DNA from: Pseudomonadota bacterium
Lineage (GTDB): Bacteria > Pseudomonadota > Alphaproteobacteria > Reyranellales > Reyranellaceae
Direction of reading: 5' to 3'
Assembly (NCBI GenBank): GCA_018242505.1
Contig: JAFEBU010000049.1
Span: 17,447 to 81,446, forward strand
DNA length: 64,000 nt
Shown here piece by piece: positions 1 to 8,451 of this stretch. A model generated the notes under the pieces. That model saw nothing but the letters and a program-made list of their open reading frames with translations. It did no database searches and was not told where the DNA came from. Numbering within the stretch: position 1 is the stretch's first letter; each line of letters opens with the position of its first letter. The position numbers and the translations under genes are program-made.

Positions 1-78
1 GCCCGCCCCGCCGAGATAGTCGGACACCATCCCGGCGAGGCGGTCATCGTCGTCGATCATCAGGATGCGCTCGGCCAT
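1..78 (-). CDS. Response regulator receiver domain, N-terminus only (cut by window edge)
   Basis: The first 26 codons of a minus-strand gene begin at the ATG complementary to 76-78. They read MAERILMIDDDDRLAGMVSD and then YLGGAG. The run of four aspartates after the first beta strand is the acidic pocket of CheY-like receiver domains, so this is a two-component response regulator, probably of the OmpR/CpxR type. The phospho-acceptor Asp and the output domain lie outside the window. The Spy/CpxP-like gene directly upstream on the same strand suggests an envelope- or metal-stress system. The family is confident and the regulon is inferred. Confidence 0.85.
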   Translation of the reverse strand, partial: MAERILMIDDDDRLAGMVSDYLGGAG

Positions 79-110
79 ACGTCCAGTATCAGGCTGCGCT
101 GCCCCCGATG

Positions 111-587
111 TCATCCACGCTTGCCGTGGTGACGCTCGTGATCGTGGTTGTTCCAGTTCTTGAAGAAAGCCTGGCGCTGTTGCGGTGTCAGCACGTTGCC
201 GGCATCGGTCAGGGCCTTGGTGAAGCGTTTGGAGCTTTCGTCGGCGATCTTCATCTGCTCGGCACGGATCGCCTCGATCTTGTCCAGGTCGAGAGTCGGC
301 GCCTGCAACGCCTCCTGCATCGCCTTGCGGTTCTCGAGGCGCTGGTCGCGCAGCGGTTTCGCGTCCTTGAAGCTCGACGACAGGATGTCGGCGATCTGCT
401 TCTTCTGGTCGGCCGTGGCGTCGGTGCCATTCAGCGCCCGGTCGACGCGCTTCTCGATACGCTGCTGGAACCGGGCCGGATCGAAGGACCCGCCGTTCGG
501 CTTGGCATAAGCGAAGCCGCCCGCCGTCATCGCGAGGCTGCCTGCCAAAAGGGCCGCCATCATCGTCTTCATGCTGAGATTCGTCAT
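111..587 (-). CDS. Spy/CpxP-like periplasmic protein (LTxxQ family)
   Basis: A small secreted helical protein of 158 residues with the start chosen here. It opens with a hydrophobic signal sequence (MKTMMAALLAGSLAMTAGG) and carries an LTPQQRQAF motif near the C-terminus, the LTxxQ signature of Spy/CpxP/CnrX-like periplasmic chaperone or sensor proteins. The body is rich in charged helical residues and has a His-rich tail (NNHDHERHH) that could bind metal. The start at 587 is preferred because GGAG sits just upstream; an in-frame ATG at 614 is possible. It precedes a response-regulator gene on the same strand, so it may be the accessory protein of that two-component system. Confidence 0.8.
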   Translation of the reverse strand: MTNLSMKTMMAALLAGSLAMTAGGFAYAKPNGGSFDPARFQQRIEKRVDRALNGTDATADQKKQIADILSSSFKDAKPLRDQRLENRKAMQEALQAPTLDLDKIEAIRAEQMKIADESSKRFTKALTDAGNVLTPQQRQAFFKNWNNHDHERHHGKRG

Positions 588-682
588 GGTCATCTCCATC
601 TCGATCGGGTGCATTTCCCCGCGATCCGGATATGGAGCCGACCGGTTTCGCGCCCATCTCGCTTGTGTAAAGTTGTGTAAAG

Positions 683-1201
683 ATGACCGTGCTGAAGACT
701 GAACGACTCACGCTGCGCCCCCTGCACCCGGGTGACACCAGGGCCTACGCGGCCATGCGTTACCATCCGGAGGTGGCCAAATGGCTGTCGCCGGCGCAGG
801 GAGCGCCTCTGGAAGCCGCGCGCGCCGCCATTGAGCGCTATGCGCAGTCATGGCGGGATCGCGGCTATGGTCCGTGGGCAATCGTCCATGACGGACGGTT
901 GATCGGCCATGCCGGTCTCAATTTCGTGCCGGAATTCGGCGAGACCGAAGTGCTCTGGTCCTTACATCCTGACGCGTGGGGCCATGGTTTCGCCACCGAG
1001 GCCGGTCGTGCCGCTCTCGATTTCGGCTTCCGGACGCTGGGGATTGCCCTGATCTTCGCCGTGACCAGGCCCGGCAATCGTGCCTCTCAGGAGGTGATGA
1101 AGCGGCTCGGCTTGGCCTATCGCATGAATGTCGTCTATCGCGATATCGACTCGGTCTGGTTCGATATCGACCGCCTGAACTGGCTGGAGCAGTCGCCCTA
1201 G
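683..1201 (+). CDS. GNAT N-acetyltransferase, RimJ/RimL type
   Basis: A 172-residue acetyltransferase. It starts with LKTERLTLRPLHPGD, the usual first strand of RimJ/RimL-type GNAT proteins, and continues with GYGPWAIV, GHAGL and a WGHGFATEAGRAAL segment that corresponds to the acetyl-CoA binding loop. Asn-rich GNRASQEVMKRLG near the C-terminus is also typical. The substrate cannot be predicted; relatives modify ribosomal protein N-termini or small molecules. It is divergent from the Spy-like gene and converges with hisN, sharing 4 bases at the stop codons. Confidence 0.88.
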   Translation: MTVLKTERLTLRPLHPGDTRAYAAMRYHPEVAKWLSPAQGAPLEAARAAIERYAQSWRDRGYGPWAIVHDGRLIGHAGLNFVPEFGETEVLWSLHPDAWGHGFATEAGRAALDFGFRTLGIALIFAVTRPGNRASQEVMKRLGLAYRMNVVYRDIDSVWFDIDRLNWLEQSP

Positions 1202-1986
1202 GCTGACAGGAGAATCCGAGATGCCGCGCGGTGGACGACGGCGTCGCCGGCGGCGAGCACAGAGCCGTCGGACGCCATGTCGAGCGCCCGGCCGCGCCAG
1301 TCGGTGATCAGTCCGCCCGCACCCTGGATCACGGGCACGAGCGCCGCGAAGTCGTAGAGCTTGAGAGAATTCTCGACCACGAGGTCGACATGGCCTGACG
1401 CGAGCAGGCCATAGGCATAGCAATCGCCGCCCCAGCGGAAGAGCTTCACCTGTTTGGCAAGCTGGGCATGGCGTTTCTCGATCTCGCCGGAGAACATGAT
1501 CGGCGCCGTCGAATACATGTAGGCGCGGTCGAGCGTAGCGCAGGCGCGCACCTGGATCGGCTTGCCGTTGAAGGTCGAAGGCTGGCCGGCCACGCCCAGC
1601 CAGCGCTCGCCCAGGATCGGCTGGTCAATCACGCCCAGCACCGGCTTGCCACGATGCAGGAGGGCAATCAGCGTGCCGAAGATCGGCAGGCCGGTGATGA
1701 AGGCTTTGGTGCCGTCGATGGGATCGAGCACCCAGACATATTCGGCATCGGTGCGCTCGGCGCCGTGCTCCTCGCCGAACACGCCGTGATCGGGAACCGC
1801 CCGGGCGAGCACCGCGCGCATCGCTGCTTCGGCATCGCGGTCGGCGATCGTGACCGGGGTGCTGTCGCTCTTGTCGTCGATGGCGACAGGCGTGCGGAAA
1901 TGGCGTGCCACGATCGGGCGCGCAGCGTCGGCGAGACGATGGGCCAGAGCGACCAGCTCGGCAGGAACCGACCCGGTCACCGGCAC
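1198..1986 (-). CDS. hisN: Histidinol-phosphatase, inositol-monophosphatase fold (HisN)
   Basis: A 262-residue Mg-dependent phosphatase of the inositol monophosphatase superfamily. Metal-binding motifs are clear: GEEHG at residues 71-75, LDPIDGTKAF at 87-96 and the late Asp in KLYDFAAL near residue 212. The length and the GGDCYAYGLLASG segment fit HisN, which dephosphorylates histidinol phosphate in histidine biosynthesis in Alphaproteobacteria and Actinobacteria. Other IMPase-family activities cannot be excluded. The start is a GTG complementary to 1984-1986, with a second GTG two codons later. It lies 8 bases downstream of the cytochrome c gene on the same strand. Confidence 0.85.
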   Translation of the reverse strand: MPVTGSVPAELVALAHRLADAARPIVARHFRTPVAIDDKSDSTPVTIADRDAEAAMRAVLARAVPDHGVFGEEHGAERTDAEYVWVLDPIDGTKAFITGLPIFGTLIALLHRGKPVLGVIDQPILGERWLGVAGQPSTFNGKPIQVRACATLDRAYMYSTAPIMFSGEIEKRHAQLAKQVKLFRWGGDCYAYGLLASGHVDLVVENSLKLYDFAALVPVIQGAGGLITDWRGRALDMASDGSVLAAGDAVVHRAASRILLSA

Positions 1987-1994
1987 CCGGCCTC

Positions 1995-2585
1995 CTACTT
2001 CTTCTCGGGTTGGCCCTGGGGCTTGTTCTCTGGCGCAGCCGCTGGCGCCTCTGTAGCGTCGGGCAGCGGCGGCGGATTGTCGTTCATCGTCCGCAGGTAG
2101 CCGATGAGGTCGGCGCGCTCCTGTTCCTTCGGCAGGCCGGCGAACGCCATCTTGGTGCCCTTGATGAAGGCACTGGGCTTGAGGAGCCAGTGATTGAGGT
2201 CCTCATAGGTCCACTCACCACCCTTGGCTTCGACACCCGAGGAATAGCTGAAGCCCGGATGGCTCCCCTTCTTCCGGCCGACGACGCCCCAAAGATTGGG
2301 ACCGATCTTGTTGGGGCCGCCCTTTTCATCGGTGTGACAGGTGGTGCACAGCTTCTGATAGAGCTGCTTGCCGTGGTCGACGTTGGCTTTGGCGAGCATG
2401 GGGGCGATTGGCGGCAGCTCGGCAGGCTTCGCCGGCCCGGCAGCCTCAGGCTCCGCGTCGCTGACGGCGATGGCTGGCTTCTCGAGATGGTGCGGATCCA
2501 CCAGCGCGTTCGACACCTTGCCGACCACCATCGCGAAAAGCGCCGAAGCCAGGAAGCAACCGGCCGCCGTGTTGAAATTGACCAT
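1995..2585 (-). CDS. cycM: Membrane-anchored cytochrome c (CycM-like)
   Basis: A 196-residue class I c-type cytochrome. It has an uncleaved-looking N-terminal hydrophobic segment (FLASALFAMVVGKV), a Pro/Ala-rich linker, the haem motif CTTCH, and a downstream Met ligand region (KGTKMAFAGL). The C-terminus is a low-complexity Pro/Glu tail. This matches CycM-type cytochromes that carry electrons between the bc1 complex and terminal oxidases in the inner membrane. It is divergent from pheA, a pairing common in Alphaproteobacteria. Longer upstream in-frame reading would run antisense through pheA and is not used; the ATG is complementary to 2583-2585. Confidence 0.9.
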   Translation of the reverse strand: MVNFNTAAGCFLASALFAMVVGKVSNALVDPHHLEKPAIAVSDAEPEAAGPAKPAELPPIAPMLAKANVDHGKQLYQKLCTTCHTDEKGGPNKIGPNLWGVVGRKKGSHPGFSYSSGVEAKGGEWTYEDLNHWLLKPSAFIKGTKMAFAGLPKEQERADLIGYLRTMNDNPPPLPDATEAPAAAPENKPQGQPEKK

Positions 2586-2819
2586 TCTCGATCTCGCCCG
2601 CGCAAATTCTCCGGAGGTTGCTGTAGCACGCTCCGAGCGCCGCCAGTAGTATCCGATCGGCTCGGGGCGCTCGCGCGGCGGAACGTCGCAAGTGCCGGAT
2701 TTAGCACGGTTTTTCGCCGTTGGCCGTAAGGTAGGCGCTGGCCGATCCGGGGGGCGAAACAGCTTCCCGGGCCAGGCTCGGCGCAGGATCGACGAACGAA
2801 GACGGGGGAGAAATCTCGG

Positions 2820-3716
2820 ATGGCCAAAGCGAAGGCAGGCAGAAGCCGGGCCGGCAACACGGTCGCATTCCAGGGGGAGGCCGGCGCCAATTCGGATATG
2901 GCCTGCCGGGCAGCCTTTCCCTACATGACGACATTGCCCTGCCCGACCTTCGAGGCGGCCATGGCGACGGTCCAGGCCGGAAGGGCGGAACTGGCGATGA
3001 TCCCGGTCGAGAATTCGATCGCGGGCCGGGTCGCCGACCTGCACAGCCTCCTGCCGCATACAAAGCTCAAGATCGTTGCCGAGCATTTTCAGCGCGTCGA
3101 ACATTGCCTGGTGGCGGTGCCAGGCGTGACGCTCAAATCCATCAAGACGGTGAAGAGCCATGTTCAGGCACTGTCGCAATGCCGCAACTTCCTGAGGAAG
3201 CATCGTCTCCAGCCCCTGGTCCATGCCGACACGGCGGGCGCGGCGCGTGAGATCGCCGAGGTCGGCGACAAGGAAGTTGCCGCCATCGCCTCGTCGCTGG
3301 CGGCGCGCATCTACGGGCTCAAGGTCCTGGCGCGCAACATCGAGGATGCCGACCACAACACCACGCGCATGCTGGTCTTCAGTCGCGAGGAGGCGCGGCC
3401 GGATTGGCGGACCGTGCCTTGCATGACCGCCTTCCTGTTTCGCGTGAAGAGCGTTCCCGCCGCGCTTTACAAGGCGCTGGGCGGCTTCGCCACCAACGGC
3501 GTCAACATCGTGAAGCTGGAGAGCTACCTTTCCGGACCGAATTTCGAGCAGGCGCAGTTCTACGCCGAGGTCGAGGGCCATCCCGAGCAGCGCGGGCTCA
3601 AGCTCGCGCTCGAGGAACTGGGTTTCTTTTCCGAGGAGCTGAAGATGCTTGGAACCTTCCCGACCAATCCTTTTCGGCGCAAAGGCTGGAGCGCGCCGAC
3701 GCGTCCGGGGACCTGA
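2820..3716 (+). CDS. pheA: Prephenate dehydratase
   Basis: A 298-residue monofunctional prephenate dehydratase, converting prephenate to phenylpyruvate in phenylalanine biosynthesis. The N-terminal part starts with a substrate-domain strand ([12 protein letters not shown]) and includes ENSIAGRV and [10 protein letters not shown], the position of the catalytic Thr/Arg motif. The C-terminal third (from about residue 200, [19 protein letters not shown] through VKLESYLS) is an ACT regulatory domain, so feedback inhibition by phenylalanine is expected. There is no chorismate mutase domain. GGGGAGAA precedes the ATG. rpe follows after 8 bases. Confidence 0.95.
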   Translation: MAKAKAGRSRAGNTVAFQGEAGANSDMACRAAFPYMTTLPCPTFEAAMATVQAGRAELAMIPVENSIAGRVADLHSLLPHTKLKIVAEHFQRVEHCLVAVPGVTLKSIKTVKSHVQALSQCRNFLRKHRLQPLVHADTAGAAREIAEVGDKEVAAIASSLAARIYGLKVLARNIEDADHNTTRMLVFSREEARPDWRTVPCMTAFLFRVKSVPAALYKALGGFATNGVNIVKLESYLSGPNFEQAQFYAEVEGHPEQRGLKLALEELGFFSEELKMLGTFPTNPFRRKGWSAPTRPGT

Positions 3717-3724
3717 GGTCGGTC

Positions 3725-4387
3725 ATGCCGCAGCAGCCCGTCCGCATCGCGCCTTCGATCCTGTCGGCGGACTTCGCCGCACTCGGCAGCGAAGTCGAGG
3801 CGGTGACCAGGGCTGGCGCCGACTGGATCCATGTCGATGTGATGGACGGCCACTTCGTGCCCAACCTCACCGTTGGGCCGATGGTGGTGAAGGCATTGCG
3901 CAAGCACAGCGCACTGCCATTCGACGTCCATCTCATGATCACGCCCGTGGATCCACTGGTCCCGGCCTATGCCGACGCCGGCGCCGAAGTGATCTCCTTC
4001 CATCCCGAGGCAGGACCGCACGTCCATCGCACGATCCAGCTCATCAAGAGCCTGGGCAAGAAAGCCGGCCTCGTGCTCAATCCGGCAACGCCGCTTGCCG
4101 CCGTCGAGCCGGTGCTGGGCGATCTCGATCTGGTTCTGGTGATGAGCGTCAACCCCGGCTTTGGCGGGCAGGCCTTCATCGAGAGCCAGCTTGCCAAGAT
4201 TGCGAGCCTGCGTCGGGCGATCGATGCGCTCGGCAAGCCGATCGATCTCGAGGTCGATGGCGGCGTCAACCCCGCGACGGCGAAGCAGTGCCGCCAGGCC
4301 GGCGCGGACGTTCTCGTCGCCGGCACCGCTGTGTTCGACGGCGGTCCCGCCGCATACGCCGCGAACATCAAGGCCTTGCGGGGTTAG
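3725..4387 (+). CDS. rpe: Ribulose-phosphate 3-epimerase
   Basis: A 220-residue TIM-barrel epimerase interconverting ribulose 5-phosphate and xylulose 5-phosphate in the pentose phosphate pathway or Calvin cycle. Family motifs are intact: [15 protein letters not shown] at the N-terminus, [14 protein letters not shown] (metal and catalytic Asp), [19 protein letters not shown] and [11 protein letters not shown] near the C-terminus. An open frame extends upstream through pheA but the ATG at 3725 gives the normal family length. It lies 8 bases after pheA and is probably co-transcribed with it. Confidence 0.96.
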   Translation: MPQQPVRIAPSILSADFAALGSEVEAVTRAGADWIHVDVMDGHFVPNLTVGPMVVKALRKHSALPFDVHLMITPVDPLVPAYADAGAEVISFHPEAGPHVHRTIQLIKSLGKKAGLVLNPATPLAAVEPVLGDLDLVLVMSVNPGFGGQAFIESQLAKIASLRRAIDALGKPIDLEVDGGVNPATAKQCRQAGADVLVAGTAVFDGGPAAYAANIKALRG

Positions 4388-4613
4388 CCCGTCGGGATGC
4401 GGCCCTATGCGTATGAAGCAAGCGGGATGAATGCGAAATAGTTGCCGCGGGCTTGTTTTCGCTCACGAGCGGCGACCTTGGTCAAGCGGCGCTCCGGATC
4501 TCGGATATGAGTGAAGAGTCCCGCGATCCGATTGCCGCCGTCGCCGATCCGCGGTCTGGTACCGGAACTACGGTCATGCCAGTGTAACTGCCCCAACTCG
4601 GTTGGAGGTCAGC

Positions 4614-5408
4614 ATGCGAACGATTATGGTGGGAGCGCTTTTCGCCATCGCAATGATCGCGAACGCAAACGCTGCAATCAAGGAAGAGCCTGTCACCTAT
4701 ACGGACGGCGAGACCACCATGAAGGGTTTCGTCGTGTATGACGACGCCAGCCAAGCCAAGCGGCCCGGGATCGTCATGGTGCATGAATGGTGGGGCATCA
4801 CCAAGCACATCCACACCGAGGCTCGGAAGTTCGCGCAGCAAGGCTACACGATCTTCATTGCCGACATGTACGGCGACGGCAGGACCGCCGACAATCCGAA
4901 GGATGCCGGAGCGCTCTCTGGTTCGGTGATGAAGAACCCGAATGTGATGGAGTCGCGCTTCAATGCCGCGCGCAGCCAACTCGCCAAGCAGGTTTCGGTC
5001 GATCCTCGGCGGATCGGCGCTGTCGGCTATTGCTTCGGCGGTGCAGTCGTACTCAACATGGCGCGCGCCGGCGCCGACCTCGCCGCTGTTGCAGGCTTTC
5101 ACGCATCGCTTGGTCTCAATACCCCGGCGCCGGCGGCGGGAACCGTCAAGGCGAAGATCCTCATCCTGAACGGAGCGGACGATCCCTTCGTGAAGCGCGA
5201 GCAGTACGATGCGCTAAAGAAGGATTTCGATGCGGCGAAGGTCAACTATCGGATCGTCGAGTATCCCGGTGCGGTGCACGCGTTCACAAATCCAGAAGCC
5301 ACCGAACTCGGCAAGAAGTTCAACTTGCCGCTCAGATACGACGCCAAGGCGGATCAGGAAGCGAAAGCAGAGGCTGCCAGGTTCTTTGCCGCCAACCTTC
5401 AGAAATGA
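4614..5408 (+). CDS. Secreted dienelactone-hydrolase family protein
   Basis: A 264-residue alpha/beta hydrolase with an N-terminal signal peptide (MRTIMVGALFAIAMIANANA), so it should act in the periplasm, unlike cytosolic ClcD-type enzymes. The nucleophile motif is GYCFGG with Cys140, the cysteine nucleophile of dienelactone hydrolases. Asp189/190 (GADDPF) and His222 (GAVHAF) complete the triad. The substrate is unknown. The start at 4614 is chosen because GGAGG lies 5 bases upstream and the signal peptide then begins at Met1. A terminator hairpin follows the stop codon directly. Confidence 0.9.
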   Translation: MRTIMVGALFAIAMIANANAAIKEEPVTYTDGETTMKGFVVYDDASQAKRPGIVMVHEWWGITKHIHTEARKFAQQGYTIFIADMYGDGRTADNPKDAGALSGSVMKNPNVMESRFNAARSQLAKQVSVDPRRIGAVGYCFGGAVVLNMARAGADLAAVAGFHASLGLNTPAPAAGTVKAKILILNGADDPFVKREQYDALKKDFDAAKVNYRIVEYPGAVHAFTNPEATELGKKFNLPLRYDAKADQEAKAEAARFFAANLQK

Positions 5409-5412
5409 TCCC

Positions 5413-5440
5413 AAAGGCCGCCGCGGGTGGCCTTTTATAT
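5413..5440 (+). terminator. Rho-independent terminator after the dienelactone hydrolase
   Basis: The inverted repeat AAAGGCC (5413-5419) and GGCCTTT (5429-5435) encloses a 9-base loop and is followed by T/A-rich sequence (TATATTTG). It begins five bases after the stop codon and lies between convergent genes. Confidence 0.75.
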
Positions 5441-5479
5441 TTGTTGTCGTTGAATCTGGCCGGCGCCACGGTCTCGACC

Positions 5480-5911
5480 TCACGCCTGGGTGTGCTGGCC
5501 GCCGGGCTGGCTGATATCGTTCAGAGCGCCGCCGGCCGTGCCGCTGCCATGCAGCGTTGCGACATCGCCCAGCGACAGGATGCCGACCAGCTCCTTGTCG
5601 CGGCTGACGACGGGCAGCCGGCGCACCTGCAACTCGCCCATGTTGCGTGCGACATGCTCGATGTCCTCGTCTTCGAAGCAGTACATGACCTCATTGCTCA
5701 TGACATCGCGAACGGGAGTCTGCGGGCCTTTGCCGTTCGCGACTGCACGCAGGGCGATGTCACGGTCGGTGATCATGCCGATCAGGCGATCCTTGTCGCC
5801 GACGGGCAACACGCCGGAATCGCATTCGAGCATGAATTGCGCCGCCTGCTGGATGGTGTGGCTGGGCAGGGTGATCTGTACCGGGCTGCTCATGGCCTCG
5901 CGAACCTGCAT
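5480..5911 (-). CDS. CBS-domain pair protein
   Basis: A 143-residue protein made of two CBS domains. Repeated features are VREAMSSPVQITLP / VRDVMSNEVMYCFED for the domain starts and LIGMITDRDIALRAV / LVGILSLGDVATL for the domain ends. Paired CBS modules bind adenine nucleotides and act as energy or redox sensors; no effector domain is attached. The start at 5911 is set by the strong AGGAGGTCCC ribosome-binding site just upstream, which excludes a 13-codon extension. Its partner protein cannot be deduced from the context. Confidence 0.9.
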   Translation of the reverse strand: MQVREAMSSPVQITLPSHTIQQAAQFMLECDSGVLPVGDKDRLIGMITDRDIALRAVANGKGPQTPVRDVMSNEVMYCFEDEDIEHVARNMGELQVRRLPVVSRDKELVGILSLGDVATLHGSGTAGGALNDISQPGGQHTQA

Positions 5912-5988
5912 GGGACCTCCTGAATTCTCTGGGCGCCGTTCCCAAGGCAACGATCCGCCGCCTGGCCCGGTTGCTCGGCGTTGGAGCG

Positions 5989-6861
5989 CTAGAGTGTGAC
6001 CTCGCCCTTCAGAACGGGAACGCAGCTTCCGCCGACGCTGGCCCGGATGCCGTCGCCGGCGCGCCAGGCCCTGGCCAGCAGCCGGCTCGGCCGGCCCATC
6101 TCGACGCCCTGGACGATGTCATACCTCTGGTCCTTGTCCGAGGTCAGTGAGAGCAGAAGCGCCGCCAATGGGGTCGCCGCACTGCCGGTCGCCGCATCTT
6201 CCATCGTGCCGGAGAGCGGCGAGAACATGCGAGCGCGCAAGCCGTCGCCGTCGCGTGCATAGAGATAGACCGGCAGCCGCTTGGCGGTCGCGGCCGGATA
6301 GACCCGTGCGGCGGCGCGGAACTTCGCGACATCGGGCGCAGCTTTCGCGAGGGCGGTCTGCGCCACCTCGGCGACCACGAAGGAGTTGCCGACCGAGGCG
6401 AGCATCGGCCGATGCGCCGCTACGACGATGTCTTTCTCATCGAGGCCGACGCATCCCGCCAGGAGGTCGACCGCCATTTCCGGCCCCAGCGACAAGGGCT
6501 GCGGGGCCGCGATCGTCACGTGACCCGTCTCGACGCGGACCTCGACGAGGCCCGCGATCTCCTCGAAGCGCAGCAGGCCGTGCGTGGCGCGGCCAAGCCA
6601 CGCCAGCACCCAGCCCGTTCCGACATTGGGATGACCGGCGAACGGCATCTCGGCCGAGCGGTTGAAGATGCGCACGCGCGCCGTGTTCTTCGGATCGGTC
6701 GCCGGCAACACGAATGTCGTCTCGCTGAGATTGAATTCGGCCGCCAGCGCCTGCATCTCGGCGTCGTCGAGGCCTTGCGCGTCGGGGAATACGGCCAGCG
6801 GATTGCCGCCGAATCGGCGGTCGGTGAAGACGTCCACAGTGACGAAGGAAAAGCGGCGCAT
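5989..6861 (-). CDS. PhzF-family isomerase
   Basis: A 290-residue protein of the PhzF phenazine-biosynthesis-like fold, with two diaminopimelate-epimerase-like halves. Typical features are FVTVDVFTDRRFGGNPLAV at the N-terminus, NLSETTFVLP (the catalytic Glu follows NLS) and RIFNRSAEMPFAGHPNVGT, then GTMEDAATGSAATPLAA in the second half. No phenazine pathway is nearby, so the substrate is unknown. It follows the PNPOx-fold gene by 4 bases and is probably in one operon with it. Confidence 0.92.
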   Translation of the reverse strand: MRRFSFVTVDVFTDRRFGGNPLAVFPDAQGLDDAEMQALAAEFNLSETTFVLPATDPKNTARVRIFNRSAEMPFAGHPNVGTGWVLAWLGRATHGLLRFEEIAGLVEVRVETGHVTIAAPQPLSLGPEMAVDLLAGCVGLDEKDIVVAAHRPMLASVGNSFVVAEVAQTALAKAAPDVAKFRAAARVYPAATAKRLPVYLYARDGDGLRARMFSPLSGTMEDAATGSAATPLAALLLSLTSDKDQRYDIVQGVEMGRPSRLLARAWRAGDGIRASVGGSCVPVLKGEVTL

Positions 6862-6865
6862 CGTT

Positions 6866-7504
6866 CTATACCGACCAGCCGCCGTCCTCGCGGCGAAGCT
6901 CGTTGTAGTGATCTATCCAGCGCGCCGCTTCGACATCTCCCGGCTGGCCGCGCTTCCTGAGCTGGGCCGCGACGTTTGCCCGTCGGCTCTTCTCGTCGGC
7001 GCCGGGCGGGCCGATCTTGAACTTGGCCTGTGTCGCGACGACCTGGAGCCGCACCAGCGCCAACTGGCGCAGCCGCGCACCGTAGACCTCGCCGTCAGTG
7101 ATGGTGCCATGAGGCGCGTCGGGTTCGTACACGCTCAGAAGCCGGGTGAGACCGGCGGCCACGCCAACGGGAGATGTGTCACAGGTGGCAAGGCAGTCGA
7201 AGCTCACTGCCCGGAATATCGTCGAGCCACGGCCGCCGTCATTGGGATCGACCCATTCGCTGGGATAGGTCCCGAGATAGTCGGACACCATGAACGTGAC
7301 GCGCGGATTGCGGCAGAGCGCCTCGAACGTCGGGTCCAGTTGCACGCAGTGCATCTCGATGACATCGCCGTCCATCACGAACGGCAAAAGCGACAGCCGC
7401 GGAAATCCCCCTTCGGCATAGGCGGCCAGAGTGCCTTGCTTCTGGCTGGCCACAAACGCGTCGGCCAGGGCTTTGGGGATCCGATGTTTCGGCGCATCTT
7501 TCAT
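6866..7504 (-). CDS. PNPOx-like flavin-binding protein (PaiB-like C-terminus)
   Basis: A 212-residue protein of the pyridoxamine-phosphate-oxidase split-barrel type. The N-terminal half has LAAYAEGGFPRLSLLPFVM and FEALCRNPRVTFMVSDYLG, expected for an FMN-binding barrel. The C-terminal stretch (QAKFKIGPPGADEKSRRANV, about residues 160-180) resembles the tail of PaiB-type FMN-binding proteins. Flavin reduction, haem utilisation or a regulatory role are all possible. It lies between the TIM-barrel gene and the PhzF gene with short gaps, so a shared small-molecule function is plausible but unproven. Confidence 0.72.
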   Translation of the reverse strand: MKDAPKHRIPKALADAFVASQKQGTLAAYAEGGFPRLSLLPFVMDGDVIEMHCVQLDPTFEALCRNPRVTFMVSDYLGTYPSEWVDPNDGGRGSTIFRAVSFDCLATCDTSPVGVAAGLTRLLSVYEPDAPHGTITDGEVYGARLRQLALVRLQVVATQAKFKIGPPGADEKSRRANVAAQLRKRGQPGDVEAARWIDHYNELRREDGGWSV

Positions 7505-7528
7505 GTCGAAGACCCTACGCGCGTGGTG

Positions 7529-8389
7529 TCAGACGATCTCGGCGCCGATGTCGCCGGCGAGGCGGCGCAAGGTCTTCACCGACTGCGCGGTGGCGTTGCG
7601 GCCGTCATGGGGACAATGGGTTTCGATGCTGGCAACGATCTCGGGAGCCTCGATATGGGATAGCAAGCGTTCGAGTTCGTCGGCCCAGGGAATGTCGCCG
7701 TCGCCCAGGGGAACGGTCCGTCCGGTGGCAAGGTCTCGGTCCTTGAGGTGGATCAGGTCGACCATCGGGGCGAGATAGGCGATGTCGGTCGCGTCGGGTC
7801 GTGCGCCCATCGCATAGCTGTTACCGATATCGACCAACGGGCGCGGCCGGCTCATAGCGCCGGGCAGGGCTTCGAAGAACCACGCCAGCTCGGCGATCGA
7901 GCCCAGATTGCAGACAGGTTCGTTCTCGATCTCGACGAGGATGTTGCGTTCGGCGGAGAGGGCCTGCAGCCGGTCGATCGTGCGATGGAGGTCACCCGGC
8001 GCAAAGCCCGGATAGCGCAAATGGCTGAAGACCCTGATGCGGGAGGCGCCCAGCACGGCAGCAATATCGAAGGCATGCGCCAGCACGTCTTTCTGCGGAC
8101 ACTGAGCGGGGTCGAACGCGAAATCGACCGGGCCGCCGGCGGGTGCCTGGCCCGGCGCCGGCCATTTCAGCAGTGGCGAGACGAGGGTCGGCACCTCGAG
8201 GCCGGCCGATTTGAGCGTGGCGGCGATCGGCGTGACCTCCCCGAGGGTCATGGCAAGCAGGTTGCGACCATCGACTGTGCGCATGTCGAGGCGGCTCACG
8301 CCATGCTCGGAGCAGAAGGAAATCATTTCCGCAAGGGTGGGGCCGATTTCGTCGCCGATCACGGCGAGAGCAAGGCGGGGAGGAGCCAT
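7529..8389 (-). CDS. Sugar-phosphate isomerase/epimerase-like TIM barrel
   Basis: A 286-residue AP-endonuclease-2-type TIM barrel (xylose isomerase-like). Metal-ligand positions appear in [40 protein letters not shown] and [11 protein letters not shown], all standard for this superfamily. Many relatives are sugar or inosose epimerases/dehydratases; the substrate is not evident. It is the first gene of the run that continues into the PNPOx-fold and PhzF genes, with gaps of 24 and 4 bases, and it is divergent from the HerA-like ATPase. Confidence 0.82.
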   Translation of the reverse strand: MAPPRLALAVIGDEIGPTLAEMISFCSEHGVSRLDMRTVDGRNLLAMTLGEVTPIAATLKSAGLEVPTLVSPLLKWPAPGQAPAGGPVDFAFDPAQCPQKDVLAHAFDIAAVLGASRIRVFSHLRYPGFAPGDLHRTIDRLQALSAERNILVEIENEPVCNLGSIAELAWFFEALPGAMSRPRPLVDIGNSYAMGARPDATDIAYLAPMVDLIHLKDRDLATGRTVPLGDGDIPWADELERLLSHIEAPEIVASIETHCPHDGRNATAQSVKTLRRLAGDIGAEIV

Positions 8390-8451
8390 ATCGCGACCCT
8401 ACACTGGGCGGGACGGTTTGGCTAAAGTCGGGCGGACACTGGAGGACAGCC

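Noticed and set aside
2586..2819. Intergenic region between cycM and pheA
   Set aside because: It must hold divergent promoters, but no box could be assigned with confidence.
4388..4613. Spacer between rpe and the dienelactone hydrolase
   Set aside because: Examined for a small gene or riboswitch; nothing beyond short unsupported frames was seen.
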